Source: Diplonema japonicum
Lineage: Eukaryota > Euglenozoa > Diplonemea > Diplonemida > Diplonemidae
Direction of reading: 5' to 3'
Assembly (NCBI GenBank): GCA_964019335.1
Contig: OZ025690.1
Location: forward strand, 310,001-374,000
Length of the DNA stretch: 64,000 nt
Shown: positions 33,941 to 43,336 of the stretch, in pieces
Position numbering within the stretch: the first letter of the stretch is position 1
Layout of the letters: every line of letters begins with the position of its first letter
Program-made: the position numbers and the translations under genes
The notes under the pieces: generated by a model
What the model was told of the DNA's origin: nothing
The model's database searches: none
The model's input: only the letters and a program-made list of their open reading frames with translations

Positions 33941-34019
33941 CATTCAAAACAAGAGGGGGAGGGGGGTAAAAAAAAAAGATCTAAAACATTCCCTTTTCTC
34001 CCAACCCCAACTTATATAA
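33588..34019. other. Intergenic spacer beside transposon
   Basis: It holds the acceptor region for the 521-residue gene, T and A runs (33,750-33,780 and 33,917-33,940), and then the left end of the TIR transposon. No coding sequence was recognised. Confidence 0.5.
33607..33616 (-). promoter_or_regulatory. Candidate trans-splice acceptor
   Basis: On the minus strand GCAAAACAG is followed by GAGGGGGG, nine A, G and ATG. It shows the same leader architecture as the genes starting at 45655 and 57531. Confidence 0.5.
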
Positions 34020-34524
34020 ATGGGTAAAATTCAGATAGGGGTACAGAATTTAGCCCTTTCTTGGATTTGGCCATAAAATGACCTAAGGTGAGGAAGAACA
34101 CCTCACGGTTGTCACCAAAACCACCCTGTGGGCCCATTCCTGGGTGACAACAGTGATAGGCGCACGTATTTTGGGAATATTTCCCTGTTTTTGTGTGTTT
34201 TTGGGCCCTTTTTGGGACTTGTCAAGAATGGACAGATTTTCCTGTTTTTCGTAGGTGCGCCAAAAAAATGGAAAAAATACATGTTTGTACCCAGAGGTCG
34301 TAGGGTGTGAAACATGCCATTTCCACACCCCAGGGGGGTCATTTTATGAATCAGAAAAAGAACTGGAAACCCCTGACACCCCCTGTCATAGGGGGTACCC
34401 CCTGACACCCCCTATGACAGGGCTCAGAACACCGTCCTTTTGACATGTTGCATGTCAAAACACCATATTTTACCCCAAAAACACCGAAACACCACGAATA
34501 TCACCCCATGGGACCCTTGAAAAC

Positions 34525-35290
34525 ATGTCTGAAATCGACTTTGCAATCCTGGAAGGGGAGCGGTTTATGGCCAAAACTCAGGTACAAAAGCGCCAGTTTT
34601 GCAGCTTGAAAACAGAGATTGAGGAGTTACGTAAGACATGGAAACTGGACAAATCGAGTTTAAATTTGTTTCTGCAGCATATTAAGAACACAACACTCTT
34701 AAGAAAGGCTGGAAAGAGGTTCAGGTGCCTCAAGTGCAGCCACACAACAGAAGGTTGCGCATTGTCTCGAGAAGGTTCTGTGTCGTCAACAGAGTCAAGC
34801 CCCGTAAGTCCTGCAAGTCCTGCTAATGAAAGTCCGTCTGAACAATCGCAAACAAGGTGCAACACTCCACGGCCTGCAAGACTTGCAGCTGAGTATAGTA
34901 ACCCCATTTAGCGAACGGACCAGAGGGTGAGCTGATCGTCAGTGTGGACTTCAAGGAGAAGCCCAAAATCCCGATGAGGGTGGAACAGCCGAACCAGGAT
35001 TTTTATAATCAAGCTGGGTTCGCATTTCTGGGTTTCACTGCCCATTATTTAGAAGGCAAGTCCATCACTTTTACTTCTTATTAAGGTCCCTCAACCAAGA
35101 CAGTCCTGTTGTCATCAGCTGTTTTGAAACCTTAATGAAAGAGGACCTGTTCAAAACGAAGCTCAAATCACGAAGTTTGAACATATGGTGCGACTCTGGG
35201 AAACACTTCCAAAGCCAGGTCGTCGCATCCTTTTTCCTTCTCCATTCCCGAACCCGTTTCTTAAATTTCTCCGGGCCGACACGGAAAAAA
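34525..35290 (+). pseudogene. Broken transposase-like gene in the TIR element
   Basis: The first frame (34,525-34,911) begins MSEIDFAILEGERFMAKTQ, has a CxxC...C candidate zinc-binding stretch (RCLKCSHTTEGC) and a Ser-rich linker, and stops. Just after it, another frame reads ELIVSVDFKEKPKIPMRVEQ and ends SITFTSY. A third frame takes over near 35,085 with LNIWCDSGKHFQSQVVASFF. The VDFKEK and WCDSGKHF blocks resemble the strand-1 and strand-4 aspartate motifs of RNase H-fold transposases. The frame breaks mean the copy is decayed, unless introns restore it; I see no convincing splice sites. I cannot name the superfamily. Confidence 0.6.
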
Positions 35291-35312
35291 CGAATGTGAC
35301 TCACACTTCGGG

Positions 35313-35642
35313 GTGGTCTCCAGAACTGTCATGTCCCATGTGCGCCACACATCCATCCTCACCATCAGCAACTATCAAAGAGTCGTAGCCGGCATCTCTT
35401 CTGATGTAAGGGTCAGCACAAAACTCCTGGAAGACTCCCCAGATGAAGATGACGAAGATAGTGGCAGTGATAGTGACGATTCTTCGACGGACGTGAGAGA
35501 GAATGGTGTGGAACGTGCTTTGCGCCGAAAGCGTGAGAGGTTCGAGCGGGCTTTTGAAAAGTCTGAAAAGGGGGAATCCAGTGTCCAAAAGAGAAAGGCC
35601 GAAAAGGAGAAAAAAGGGTCAAAAAAAGCAAAAAAAAAATAG
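35313..35642 (+). pseudogene. Terminal acidic/basic ORF of the transposon
   Basis: A 109-codon frame reads MVSRTVMSHVRHTSILTISN, then an acidic segment (DEDDEDSGSDSDD), then a lysine-rich tail. By position it could be the C-terminus of the transposase-like protein or an accessory ORF. Similarity cannot be judged by eye. Confidence 0.35.
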
Positions 35643-35937
35643 GGGGGGAAAAATGTATGCACCCATTTTAGTGGTTCTCCCACCCCCCACTTGGTTCCTA
35701 GGGGGTCTGTGATGGCGAAAACCACCCAGAAACACCTCGGGAGGGCGTGGAAAGACATCAGGGCAATCCAGGGCTAAATTCTGTACCCCTACTTTGAATT
35801 TTACCCAAATATACTCTTTTAACAAAAAAAAATAAAAAAAAAAAAAAACAACAACAACACACCCTTTTTTTTTTTTTTTCCATTTCCATTCTTCTTCTTT
35901 ACAACAAATCTAAGTATTAAAAATAAAATAAAAAAAA

Positions 35938-38900
35938 TCACGGCCTGAATGCAGGGCTCCTCGGAGAATAGAGAGCAGCTGCTGAGGCGCAACGGATGGA
36001 CGCCATGTGGTGCGACATTGGAATCGCCTTATGAGAGAGTTCTCGGTGCCGGTCGACAGACTCACGAACAGCAGAAGGGAGGGGCGCAGGGTTAATGGCA
36101 GTGGTGATATACGGAGATAACATTACAGGACGGGCCGCAACAGGAGTAGGCAGCGTGATGGGCGGCTGCACCATTACAGGAGCCACCGGCGCGATTTCTA
36201 CAGAAGTCTTATCGAGAGAAAACGAATCATTGTGGCCATTGTGCACGGGGCTGTCAAGCCCACTATCGAGACCGCAACCTATAATCTGATTCGTCATCTC
36301 CTTCACATTCTTGTTGACCAAATTGTTCTCTGCTTGAAGCTCGGCAAATCGAACCTGCAACTCCTGCAAGGAATGCTGCTTGTCTGCATCACTGTCACGA
36401 TACTTGTCACGCTCGTAGCGCAGCTGGCGTAACGCGTTTGACAGCCAAACCTCCAAATCGACTGATGGTGTCCACCCCTCGCTCAACCCTGAATCCCCGT
36501 CCACAGGCGGGATGATTAATGATGCTAGCGATTCGATTATTCTTTTCATCTCAGACTGCGACTGTGACATGGACTGGTTTGATGCTCGTAGAATGCTGAC
36601 CTCATTCTCTACATCGCCGAATTTCGCTTCTGAGATTGCAGCTCGTCTAGCAATGTCTTTCATGCGTATGTTTGCCGATTCGTGTTCCCCCACAAGGGCG
36701 ACTTCTCTTACCCTTTGTTCTCTTTCGGATGTTTCTAAGGTTCTTACCTTGTTTGTGAGCTCGTCGGCGCGGACGGCGAGGTGTTCTTTCAGGTCTTTCA
36801 GCCTCCCCAGGCGTGCCCAGTCGCTGCACCATGATGGGACGAGCTTCGTTCTTAGAATCTCCATTGTTTCCAACGACGTGTCGAGCTCCCTGCGCATTTG
36901 TTGCATCTTGCCGTAGTGTTGGCTTTCTCTCAGCAGTCTTTCAAGTTCTGTGTTGCGCTGTCTGACCTCGTCCACTTCTTGCGACAGTGTCGTCATGCCT
37001 TGGAGTTCATGTTCCTTGTCTTCCAGAGCTCTGCTGGATTTTAGAAGTTCTGCCTGTGCGTGGGCCAGCTCGTTCCTCATCCTGCTTGTCTCTGATCGTA
37101 GCTGTTTTTTTTTTTATAAATTATTTGTGAGGGGTTTTTTTACCTCGGTTTCTCGTCCAGTCTGCTCTTCGAGGGTTTTGATGGTCGTCTCGTCGTGAGC
37201 AGCACGCTCTGCGTTCAGCACTGCGCGTGTTTCTTCCAGTTCGGCTTGGTGCCTATTTATGTGATGCAAGTTTTTTTTTTCTTGGTTGTGTACCTTTGGT
37301 CTGTCTTGCGCCTGTCGTCTTCGAGTTGTTGAAGCATAGCTGCCTGCTCCGCAACCTTTGTGGGGTGGTAATGGTAAGTGGGGGGCACACCTGTAGCGAG
37401 AGGTTGTTGACCTCATCCTCGTACTCCTGTTGTCTGGCATCGGCGTCCCTTTCTATTTGGATGGTTGTCTCGTCCACCTGCCTCTCAAGGTCCCTTTTGT
37501 CTGCTTCCATGGCACGGAGTGTCTCCTCCATGCTTGCCTCCATTTCTTGCGTCACTTTCCGTGCTTCTTCCTTCCTGGCTTCCGCAATTTGTACCTTCAT
37601 TCTGTTTAGCTCGCCTATCTTCATTTCAATCTGAGCCGCCTGTGAGCGCACGGTATCCTCCAAGTGTGTCGTCTCCCTGTTCATCTCTTCGTCTTTGGCT
37701 TCAAGCTGCCTTATGAGGGATTCGTTCTCAAGCTCCAGGTCAGCAATAGCCCTGCGCCTTGCTGCCTGCTCGGAGTTGAGCTGTGACTCGTGTTGTCGCA
37801 CGAGCTGTGCTTCCCTCATTCTCAGCCTTGACTCTGCTTCTTGGTTCAGCCTTTCTCTTTCGTACTCCAGCTCCCTTTCTGTGTCACGTAGTGCAAGCTC
37901 CCTTCCTGCGATCTCGTCCCCCTTTAGCTGTGCTTCTCGCAAGCGGGTGCGGAGCCTCTCGATCTCCGTGTCTCTCGCACGCAGCTCGTTGTCCTTCATC
38001 TCAAGCTCTGCTGAGCCATCCTCGCACTTGCCCTGCACGCCCTTCATTTTCCCCTCCAAGGAATCGATGGCGAGCTGGTACTCCGCCACCTGCGCCCTTA
38101 GTGAGTTCTCGGCTTCCTGCAGCTGCCTGTCCTTCATCTCCATCTCGTTGTCGAACCTTGCGTGCATTTCTATCACACGCTGCTCGGTGCTCATTTCCAT
38201 CTCTGTCACCTGCCGCTGCATCATCTGCATCTGTGTTTCCATCCCCATCCTGGAGTCCAGCTGCTTCTCGAGATCTGCGATCACCTTCGTCATCCTGTCG
38301 ATGTCAGCGTCAGAGTGCTCTAGATGCTTCTTCAGTTTCGCGACCTCCCAGTCAGCCGTCGACTGCGAGAGGCTGGGGTTGGGTGGGGACATCCTGCCCT
38401 GGCTGAGCTTCCTTGGGGAAATCGGAGGGGGGGAGATGTACTTGGGAGACAGCTGAGGCGACAACCTGCTCTCCGACCTCAGGGAAGTCATCATACTGTT
38501 TGGCGAAGCAGGGTGGTTGAACTGGCTCAGCTGCTGCAGTAGCTGTGGGGTACCGGGCTGGATAGACCCGGGGTGCGACGCAAGGATTCCGATTTTAGCG
38601 CTGGTGCGAAGTGGGTAAGTGAGAAGGGCGGGGACAGATGGCTCAGGGGCAGCAAGGCGTCTCCATCTCTCAATGCTCTCAAGGAAACTGTACCGCAGCA
38701 TGTGACTCGCACTGGTGTCCACAAAAGCAAGGGTGGACTCCCTGTTGGTACCCTGCGTGTGAACGGTAAGCGCAACGCATAGAGACAAGGTATTCGAGTG
38801 CCTGATGAACGAAGGGGACTGCAGTACTCTGTTGATGGACCATATGAACTCGGACGGCGTGGTTGCCACAAGATACCTGCAGTTCAGATACGTTTGTTCA

Positions 38901-39370
38901 CCAGGTACAACCGGCTGGGCAGCGGCCTCAGGACGGGAGATGTTCTTCAGTAAGTCAACAGCAGAGGTGCCGTTTTCCTTCAAGCACGAGAACGAGAATT
39001 TTATAGTCTGGTCTGGGGTCAGCATTTCTGTAATTTGCCGGACCGCGCGTATAGCCACACCGTCTGTGAAGGAAGCACGCCGTTCTACTAGAGGGACCCT
39101 CCCGAAGAGGGCTTCCATTCTATCAGACTCGCAGCGTTCACCGCACATCACAACGCAGCCCGAGCCCTCTCCTTGAACGGCTCCTTCAGCATACTGTGCT
39201 AGGTATTGCGTGAACAGCGTTTCCTTCGTAGTGTACTGAGGGAACACATAGTGGAATCTGTACACCTTGCCCTCTACTTTCAACACGCCTTTCTCCAATG
39301 TAGGAGTCACGAATGTGTCCGACCCACCGTCGCCTGAATCCGTGACCAGCCATCCTGTCTGGATGCTCAT
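35938..39370 (-). CDS. Degenerate kinesin-like coiled-coil protein, four exons (1,100 aa)
   Basis: Exons are 37391-39370, 37294-37343, 37144-37252 and 35938-37101, with GT...AG introns. The join is 3,303 bases and reads as one continuous coiled coil across all three junctions. Residues 1-240 resemble a kinesin motor fold: FHYVFPQYTTKETLF near 39-53 stands for the usual FDxVF segment, and STLAFVDTSASH at 212-223 stands for LVDLAGSE. Where the P-loop GQTGSGKT should be, the sequence is VVMCGERCESDRM, so ATP binding is not expected. A Ser/Pro linker (260-340) follows, then about 700 residues of coiled coil. It is probably a structural cytoskeletal or flagellar protein derived from a kinesin. The start follows the acceptor CCACAG and the leader GGGAG. 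Confidence 0.8.
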
Positions 39371-39375
39371 CTCCC

Positions 39376-39386
39376 CTGTGGTTGGG
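39376..39386 (-). promoter_or_regulatory. Candidate trans-splice acceptor
   Basis: On the minus strand CCCAACCACAG is followed by GGGAG and the ATG at 39370, leaving a five-base leader. Confidence 0.5.
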
Positions 39387-39485
39387 TGTCAAAATGCGGG
39401 GGTACAATAAAAGATTTTTTTTTTTTTTCTTCCTCCACCAGCTTACCCTTGGAAAAGGGAGCTTTTTTTTTTTTTTCCCTTCAAT

Positions 39486-40142
39486 TCAGAACCTCTGGTG
39501 GAGCCTTAGCAACAGCAAACAGAACTCGTTGTAGGAAATCCTGTCGTCAGGGCTTATGGAGCGTTTTTTGAGAACCTCCAAAAGCCGCTTCTCGCATGGG
39601 GGGACGCCGCAAGAGTCGAAGGAGTTGTATCGCTTAAGAAAATGTGACCAAGTAAGGTCGCCGTGCTGTGACCACTCAGTGTAAAGGGGTTTGAGTGCTG
39701 CCTCTGAGATTGGGGTGAGCGGCGCAGCCTCTTCTTCGATACGCGACGCTGCCGAGGGAGCACGTGCTCTCACCAACTTTTGAGGGCTTGCGGAAATCTG
39801 TTCGGCGTCAAAGGGCTTCCTGCGAACATCTTTCGACTCTGTTATAAGGTACACATCGCTGCTCTCGCCACGGATCTGCTTCGCTAGCTTTCCTAGTTGC
39901 ACGGATAAGGAGCTGCGTTTAGCCGCGATTTTTCTCCATGCCTCCTCTTTCTCTTTGTATCCGTTGCTCACAGCAGACCTATCCTTCCCCTCCAAAACTG
40001 CGCGGATCACCTCCTCTCGCATTTTCCCCATTTCTTGAAACCTGGTTTCTTCCTCCTGTTCTACGCTCTGCAGCTTCTTGTTCAGTTCCTCCGTTTTCCT
40101 CTTCCATTCTTCATACGCCTGGAAATAGCTAATGTTTGCCAT
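39486..40142 (-). CDS. Coiled-coil protein with EF-hand-like C-terminus (218 aa)
   Basis: The start at 40142 (MANISYFQAYEEWKRKTEEL) lies behind the acceptor CTTTTCAG, a G-run/A-run leader and CAGTAATA. Residues 1-95 are a strong coiled coil. A Ser/Pro linker follows. The C-terminal third (AALKPLYTEWSQHGDLTWSHF ... SPDDRISYNEFCLLLLRLHQ) has the helix-loop-helix spacing of paired EF-hands. The second loop (SPDDRISYNEF) lacks several acidic ligands, so calcium binding is doubtful. It is possibly cytoskeleton-associated. The gene lies 115 bases downstream of the kinesin-like gene start. Confidence 0.75.
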   Translation of the reverse strand: MANISYFQAYEEWKRKTEELNKKLQSVEQEEETRFQEMGKMREEVIRAVLEGKDRSAVSNGYKEKEEAWRKIAAKRSSLSVQLGKLAKQIRGESSDVYLITESKDVRRKPFDAEQISASPQKLVRARAPSAASRIEEEAAPLTPISEAALKPLYTEWSQHGDLTWSHFLKRYNSFDSCGVPPCEKRLLEVLKKRSISPDDRISYNEFCLLLLRLHQRF

Positions 40143-40912
40143 TATTACTGTTTTTTTTTCCCCCCTCCCTTCTGAAAAGATAATTTCTCCGAACAATATA
40201 TAGAGGGGGGAAAAAAAGGATTCTTTTTTTTTTGGTGGAGAGAGGGGGTGGAGGAAAGAAGAAGACAAACATTTTAAAAAGAAAATAAAGGGGGGGGTAT
40301 GTATTGCAAGGGGGAGAGGGGGAAAGAGAGAAAGAAGAATAGAAGAAAGAAGAAGAAAAGAAAAAGGAAGGGGTAAAAAGAAAAGGGAAGAAGAAAAAAA
40401 AAAGAACGAGGAAGAACCCATAAAGGATTTTTTTTCTTCTTTTCTTACTTTGAAGCCACCAAGAAGCAAATTTTCTCCGGGGCCCCATGAGGGAAATTAC
40501 CTGGTAAGGCCGCCAATTAGAAATTCGAAGCGTTATAATATAATATTTTTTCCCGTTTCCCCCCCTTTTTTTTCCCTTCTCCCCTTGAATTTCCCGCGTG
40601 AAAAAGAATGGGCCGAAAAATCGACAAATCAAACTACGCAGAAAAAGAGGGAAAAATACAAAATAAGTATCCTCTCCCCGTTCTCTTTATTTCTTTCTCC
40701 CCCTCCCCCTTTATTTTGTTTTATTTTTTCTTTTAAATACCCACGAAACCCTCCCTTTTCCTTTCTCTTACTCTCCCTCCCCTCTTTTTTTTCTCTCTCT
40801 CTTCTTTTCTTCTTTAATTTCTCCTTCATCTCCCCCCTCACCCCCGTAAACCGTTCTTTTGGAAATATAAAAAGAAAAAAAAAATTCATAATTGTAAAGA
40901 TTTTGTTGTTTT
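40143..40912. other. Intergenic spacer
   Basis: Purine-rich on the plus strand up to 40,430 and pyrimidine-rich after 40,560 (a run of CT-type tracts of about 250 bases). Frames are low-complexity. It contains the acceptor for the EF-hand-like gene and presumably the Aph-1 gene 3' UTR. Confidence 0.5.
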
Positions 40913-41937
40913 CTATTCTAATGGATCGTCGGTTCCTTTCGCCTGCGGCTCCATTCCACCAGCATCGAGTTCAGACTGGTTGGGAACAGAGGGAGAGAGA
41001 GGCGATTGCTGCGGTGCAGCAACCAAAGGAGACACAGGTGGGGTATCAGACACAGGGTCAGGCTGCACGACACGGGCCCCGGTTGTGGCTTCCCTATTTT
41101 TTTTTTTTTTTTTTTTTTTTAATCATACGATTCTTGCTTGAGTGGAGCATGCATCAACCTGGTAGTGGACACCGCAAGTAAACCAGAAAACACAGTAACA
41201 AGACAAAGTAAAGGCAACGATGCAGCACACCCTGCATCAGTGGTGGAAACAAGGGTAAACAAAGACCCAGACAAATGCAAAAGCAGCGTCGCGGCCAGCA
41301 ACAAAGACGCGTGCTTCGCAGACAGAGGGTTACCCATCTTGTGGTAAGGGAGAGGCGCCGGGCTGGAGGTACTAGTGAACCTCAACGAATAGTACGCGGC
41401 GAAGGCGGTCACCATCCAAGACATATTACAAATTGAGTAGAACAGCGTCTGGAGAGATTGGAAAAACAGAACGGGGATGCTTTTACAGTCATCAGAATAC
41501 CATGTGGCATCCGGTTCTGTAACAGTGGGGTCAAGATGGTAGGCAAATATTATTCCAAAAGACAGTAGCGATTGGCTTGCAGCCCAACCCACTCCAGCTG
41601 CCAACGCAGCAGGTATCACGGAAAACTCTGTTAAATAAACAACTTCCCCGAATCTCTTTCCAAACGCTTGCTCGCACTTCTCATACAGCCTGTACACGAT
41701 GTACCTGAACCCTTCTGTAATAGCCACCCCAACCAAGCAGTGGAACACCGTGGAGTCCTGTAGAGGTGGGAGAATGTGCCACACCGTTGCGCAGAAGTGT
41801 GACGCGATGACGAATACAAAACTGGCAGCCATCCCAACCATAACCAACTGCGGGTGTTTGGACAGCACCCCGAACAAAACCGCCGCCAAGGGGCTCCACG
41901 CGATAAGCCCACTCCCGAGGATGCCGTACCATTGCAT
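40913..41937 (-). CDS. Aph-1-like gamma-secretase subunit, two exons (329 aa)
   Basis: Exons are 41129-41937 and 40913-41093, with an A-rich GT...AG intron of 35 bases. The joined frame is 990 bases. Seven hydrophobic segments are visible, as expected for Aph-1. Family-like blocks are ITEGFRYIVYRLYEK after segment 3, the Gly/Ser-rich segment 4 (ALAAGVGWAASQSLLSFGII), and LLLAATLLLHLSGSLFTLV with SLPLLCLVTVFSGLLA near the end. Conserved polar residues of segments 5 and 6 are partly kept (a His in the second block). Exon 2 adds a Pro/Ser/Gln-rich tail of about 60 residues (VSPLVAAPQQSPLSPSVPNQ). It would scaffold presenilin and nicastrin. Without the second exon the frame would stop in the intron. 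Confidence 0.8.
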
Positions 41938-42176
41938 TTTTTTTTTTTTTTTTGGTTTTTTTTTTTCCCCCTCCTCGACACCCCCCTTTCCTCTTCTTGC
42001 GGTTGGTGAGAGGTGATTGGTAAATATGTATACAACGAAGAAGAAAAAAAAGCTTTTTTTTTTTTTTTTTTTATTTACACTTTTTTTTTTCTTTCTTTTT
42101 CTTTTTTTTTTTTTCTTATCCAGAAATAATCGATTTTTACTCTCCTCTTTTTTTTTTTTTTTTTAAAAAAAGGATG

Positions 42177-42939
42177 TTAATTTCTCGTGCTTGCTTGGTA
42201 TGTATTGAACAGTTCCAGTGCCACCAAGGTTCGTGCGCTGCTCGCACTTTCAAGAGACTCCAAAGGGACGAGGTCGAGCGATATGGGTCCGTCCGTGAGG
42301 GGGAAGGCGTCTCGATAGGTTCGCGGCTGTGTTTTTTTTTTTTTTTTTTTTTTCCTCCCCTTCCCCACTCCATACCTTCGCCATTTTCGACAGATAAAAT
42401 TTGACAGGGTGGGTACCCGGCTCGTCCGGGCACAGTGAAGGGGGACATCCTGCCCCTCCGGTTAGTTTCAACATGTCTTCTGATGTCAGGCTGACCTCGG
42501 CTTGTTTGAGCAAACCGCTGCACTCGCTCTTAAACCCCGTTGATTTGATGGTACCGAAGGGTATTTCCAGGTGGCGTGCTTCCCCTGTGCAAGGTGTAGG
42601 AGTCTTGGTGATTAACACGAAATCTGTTTCTTCTATGGAGACGACGATGAGGACGGCTGCTTCTTCGTCGTCTCTCAGCGTGACTGCTTGTCGTGTTGTT
42701 GCACCTGATTTCGCCTCTAGCAGCAAAGACAGCCGTACACAGCACAACCTCCCAACCATAAGGTCGGCCGTTAAAATGTCTATGGTCTTCACTGTTATGT
42801 GGCTCGGGATGTTCATCCCACCTGCCCATGATAGGAACGGTTTGTATCTCGCTACCTGCCCCACCACCTCCGCATCTCCTAGGTACTCCGCTGCCACATC
42901 TAGTATTGCAGTTCCAGTGCCTATTTTTACTTCTGTCAT
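42177..42939 (-). CDS. Nudix-fold protein with degenerate Nudix box, two exons (237 aa)
   Basis: Exons are 42376-42939 and 42177-42326, intron GT...AG of 49 bases with an A-run. The join is 714 bases. The layout recalls NUDT14/ADP-sugar pyrophosphatases: an N-terminal substrate strand region, VLIVVSIEETDFVLITKTPTPC, then the entry LEIPFGTIKS. Where GX5EX7REUXEEXGU is expected the sequence is GTIKSTGFKSECSGLLKQAEVSL, which lacks the REXXEE metal-binding glutamates. A C-terminal DGPISLDLVPLESLES block and a final helix (ARTLVALELFNTYQA) fit the family. It is probably a non-catalytic Nudix relative; the identification rests on order of blocks and is moderate. Confidence 0.7.
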
Positions 42940-43336
42940 TTATTTTTCTGCCACCGTCTGGAATATATCAGTTTTTTTTTTTTTGGGAAAGACAAAGATG
43001 GGGGGGGGGGGGGGGGAAGAGAGAAGGAGACGGAAGTCGTGTCCTCATCCTTGCACAAAAGAAAGGAGCTGGTTGTTTTTGGTGTCGGGAGGGAGGGGGT
43101 CTTCTTTTTAAGTTTATATAAAAAACCCCCCTCCCCCCCACCGGGGGGGAGGGGACTTAAATTAACGTGTGTTCAAACGTCCCTCCCCCCCCCCTTTTTT
43201 AATATTTTTTTTTTCCCTTTTTCCTTTTTTTTTATTTCTTCTCCATCTAAAGGCGAGGTTTAAAAGACTCATTTTCATAAAAAAAAAAAAAAAAAAAAAA
43301 AAAACAACGAAAAAAAAAAAAAAAACTTTTTTTTCT
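42940..43336. other. Intergenic spacer with G-run and A-runs
   Basis: A G-run at 43,001-43,016 and an inverted pair of C- and G-runs near 43,125-43,154 (CCCCCC...GGGGGG) could form a hairpin. Two A-runs follow at 43,280-43,326. No coding sequence was recognised. Confidence 0.5.

Larger units (their letters stand above)
34020..35808. mobile_element. TIR-bounded DNA transposon (about 1.79 kb)
   Basis: The left end starts TGGGTAAAATTCAGATAGGG and continues GTACAGAATTTAGCCCT. The right end (35,770-35,807) is its reverse complement with two or three differences, giving TIRs of about 37 bp. The body carries plus-strand fragments of a transposase-like protein and an internal palindrome of CCCCCTGACACCCCCTATGACAG type (34,371-34,422). 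No exact target-site duplication is visible; both flanks are AT-rich (TATATAAA and AATATAC). It is inserted between two minus-strand genes. Confidence 0.85.

Noticed and set aside
37695-38456. 253-codon Ser/Cys-rich plus-strand frame
   Set aside because: It is antisense to the coiled coil of the kinesin-like gene.
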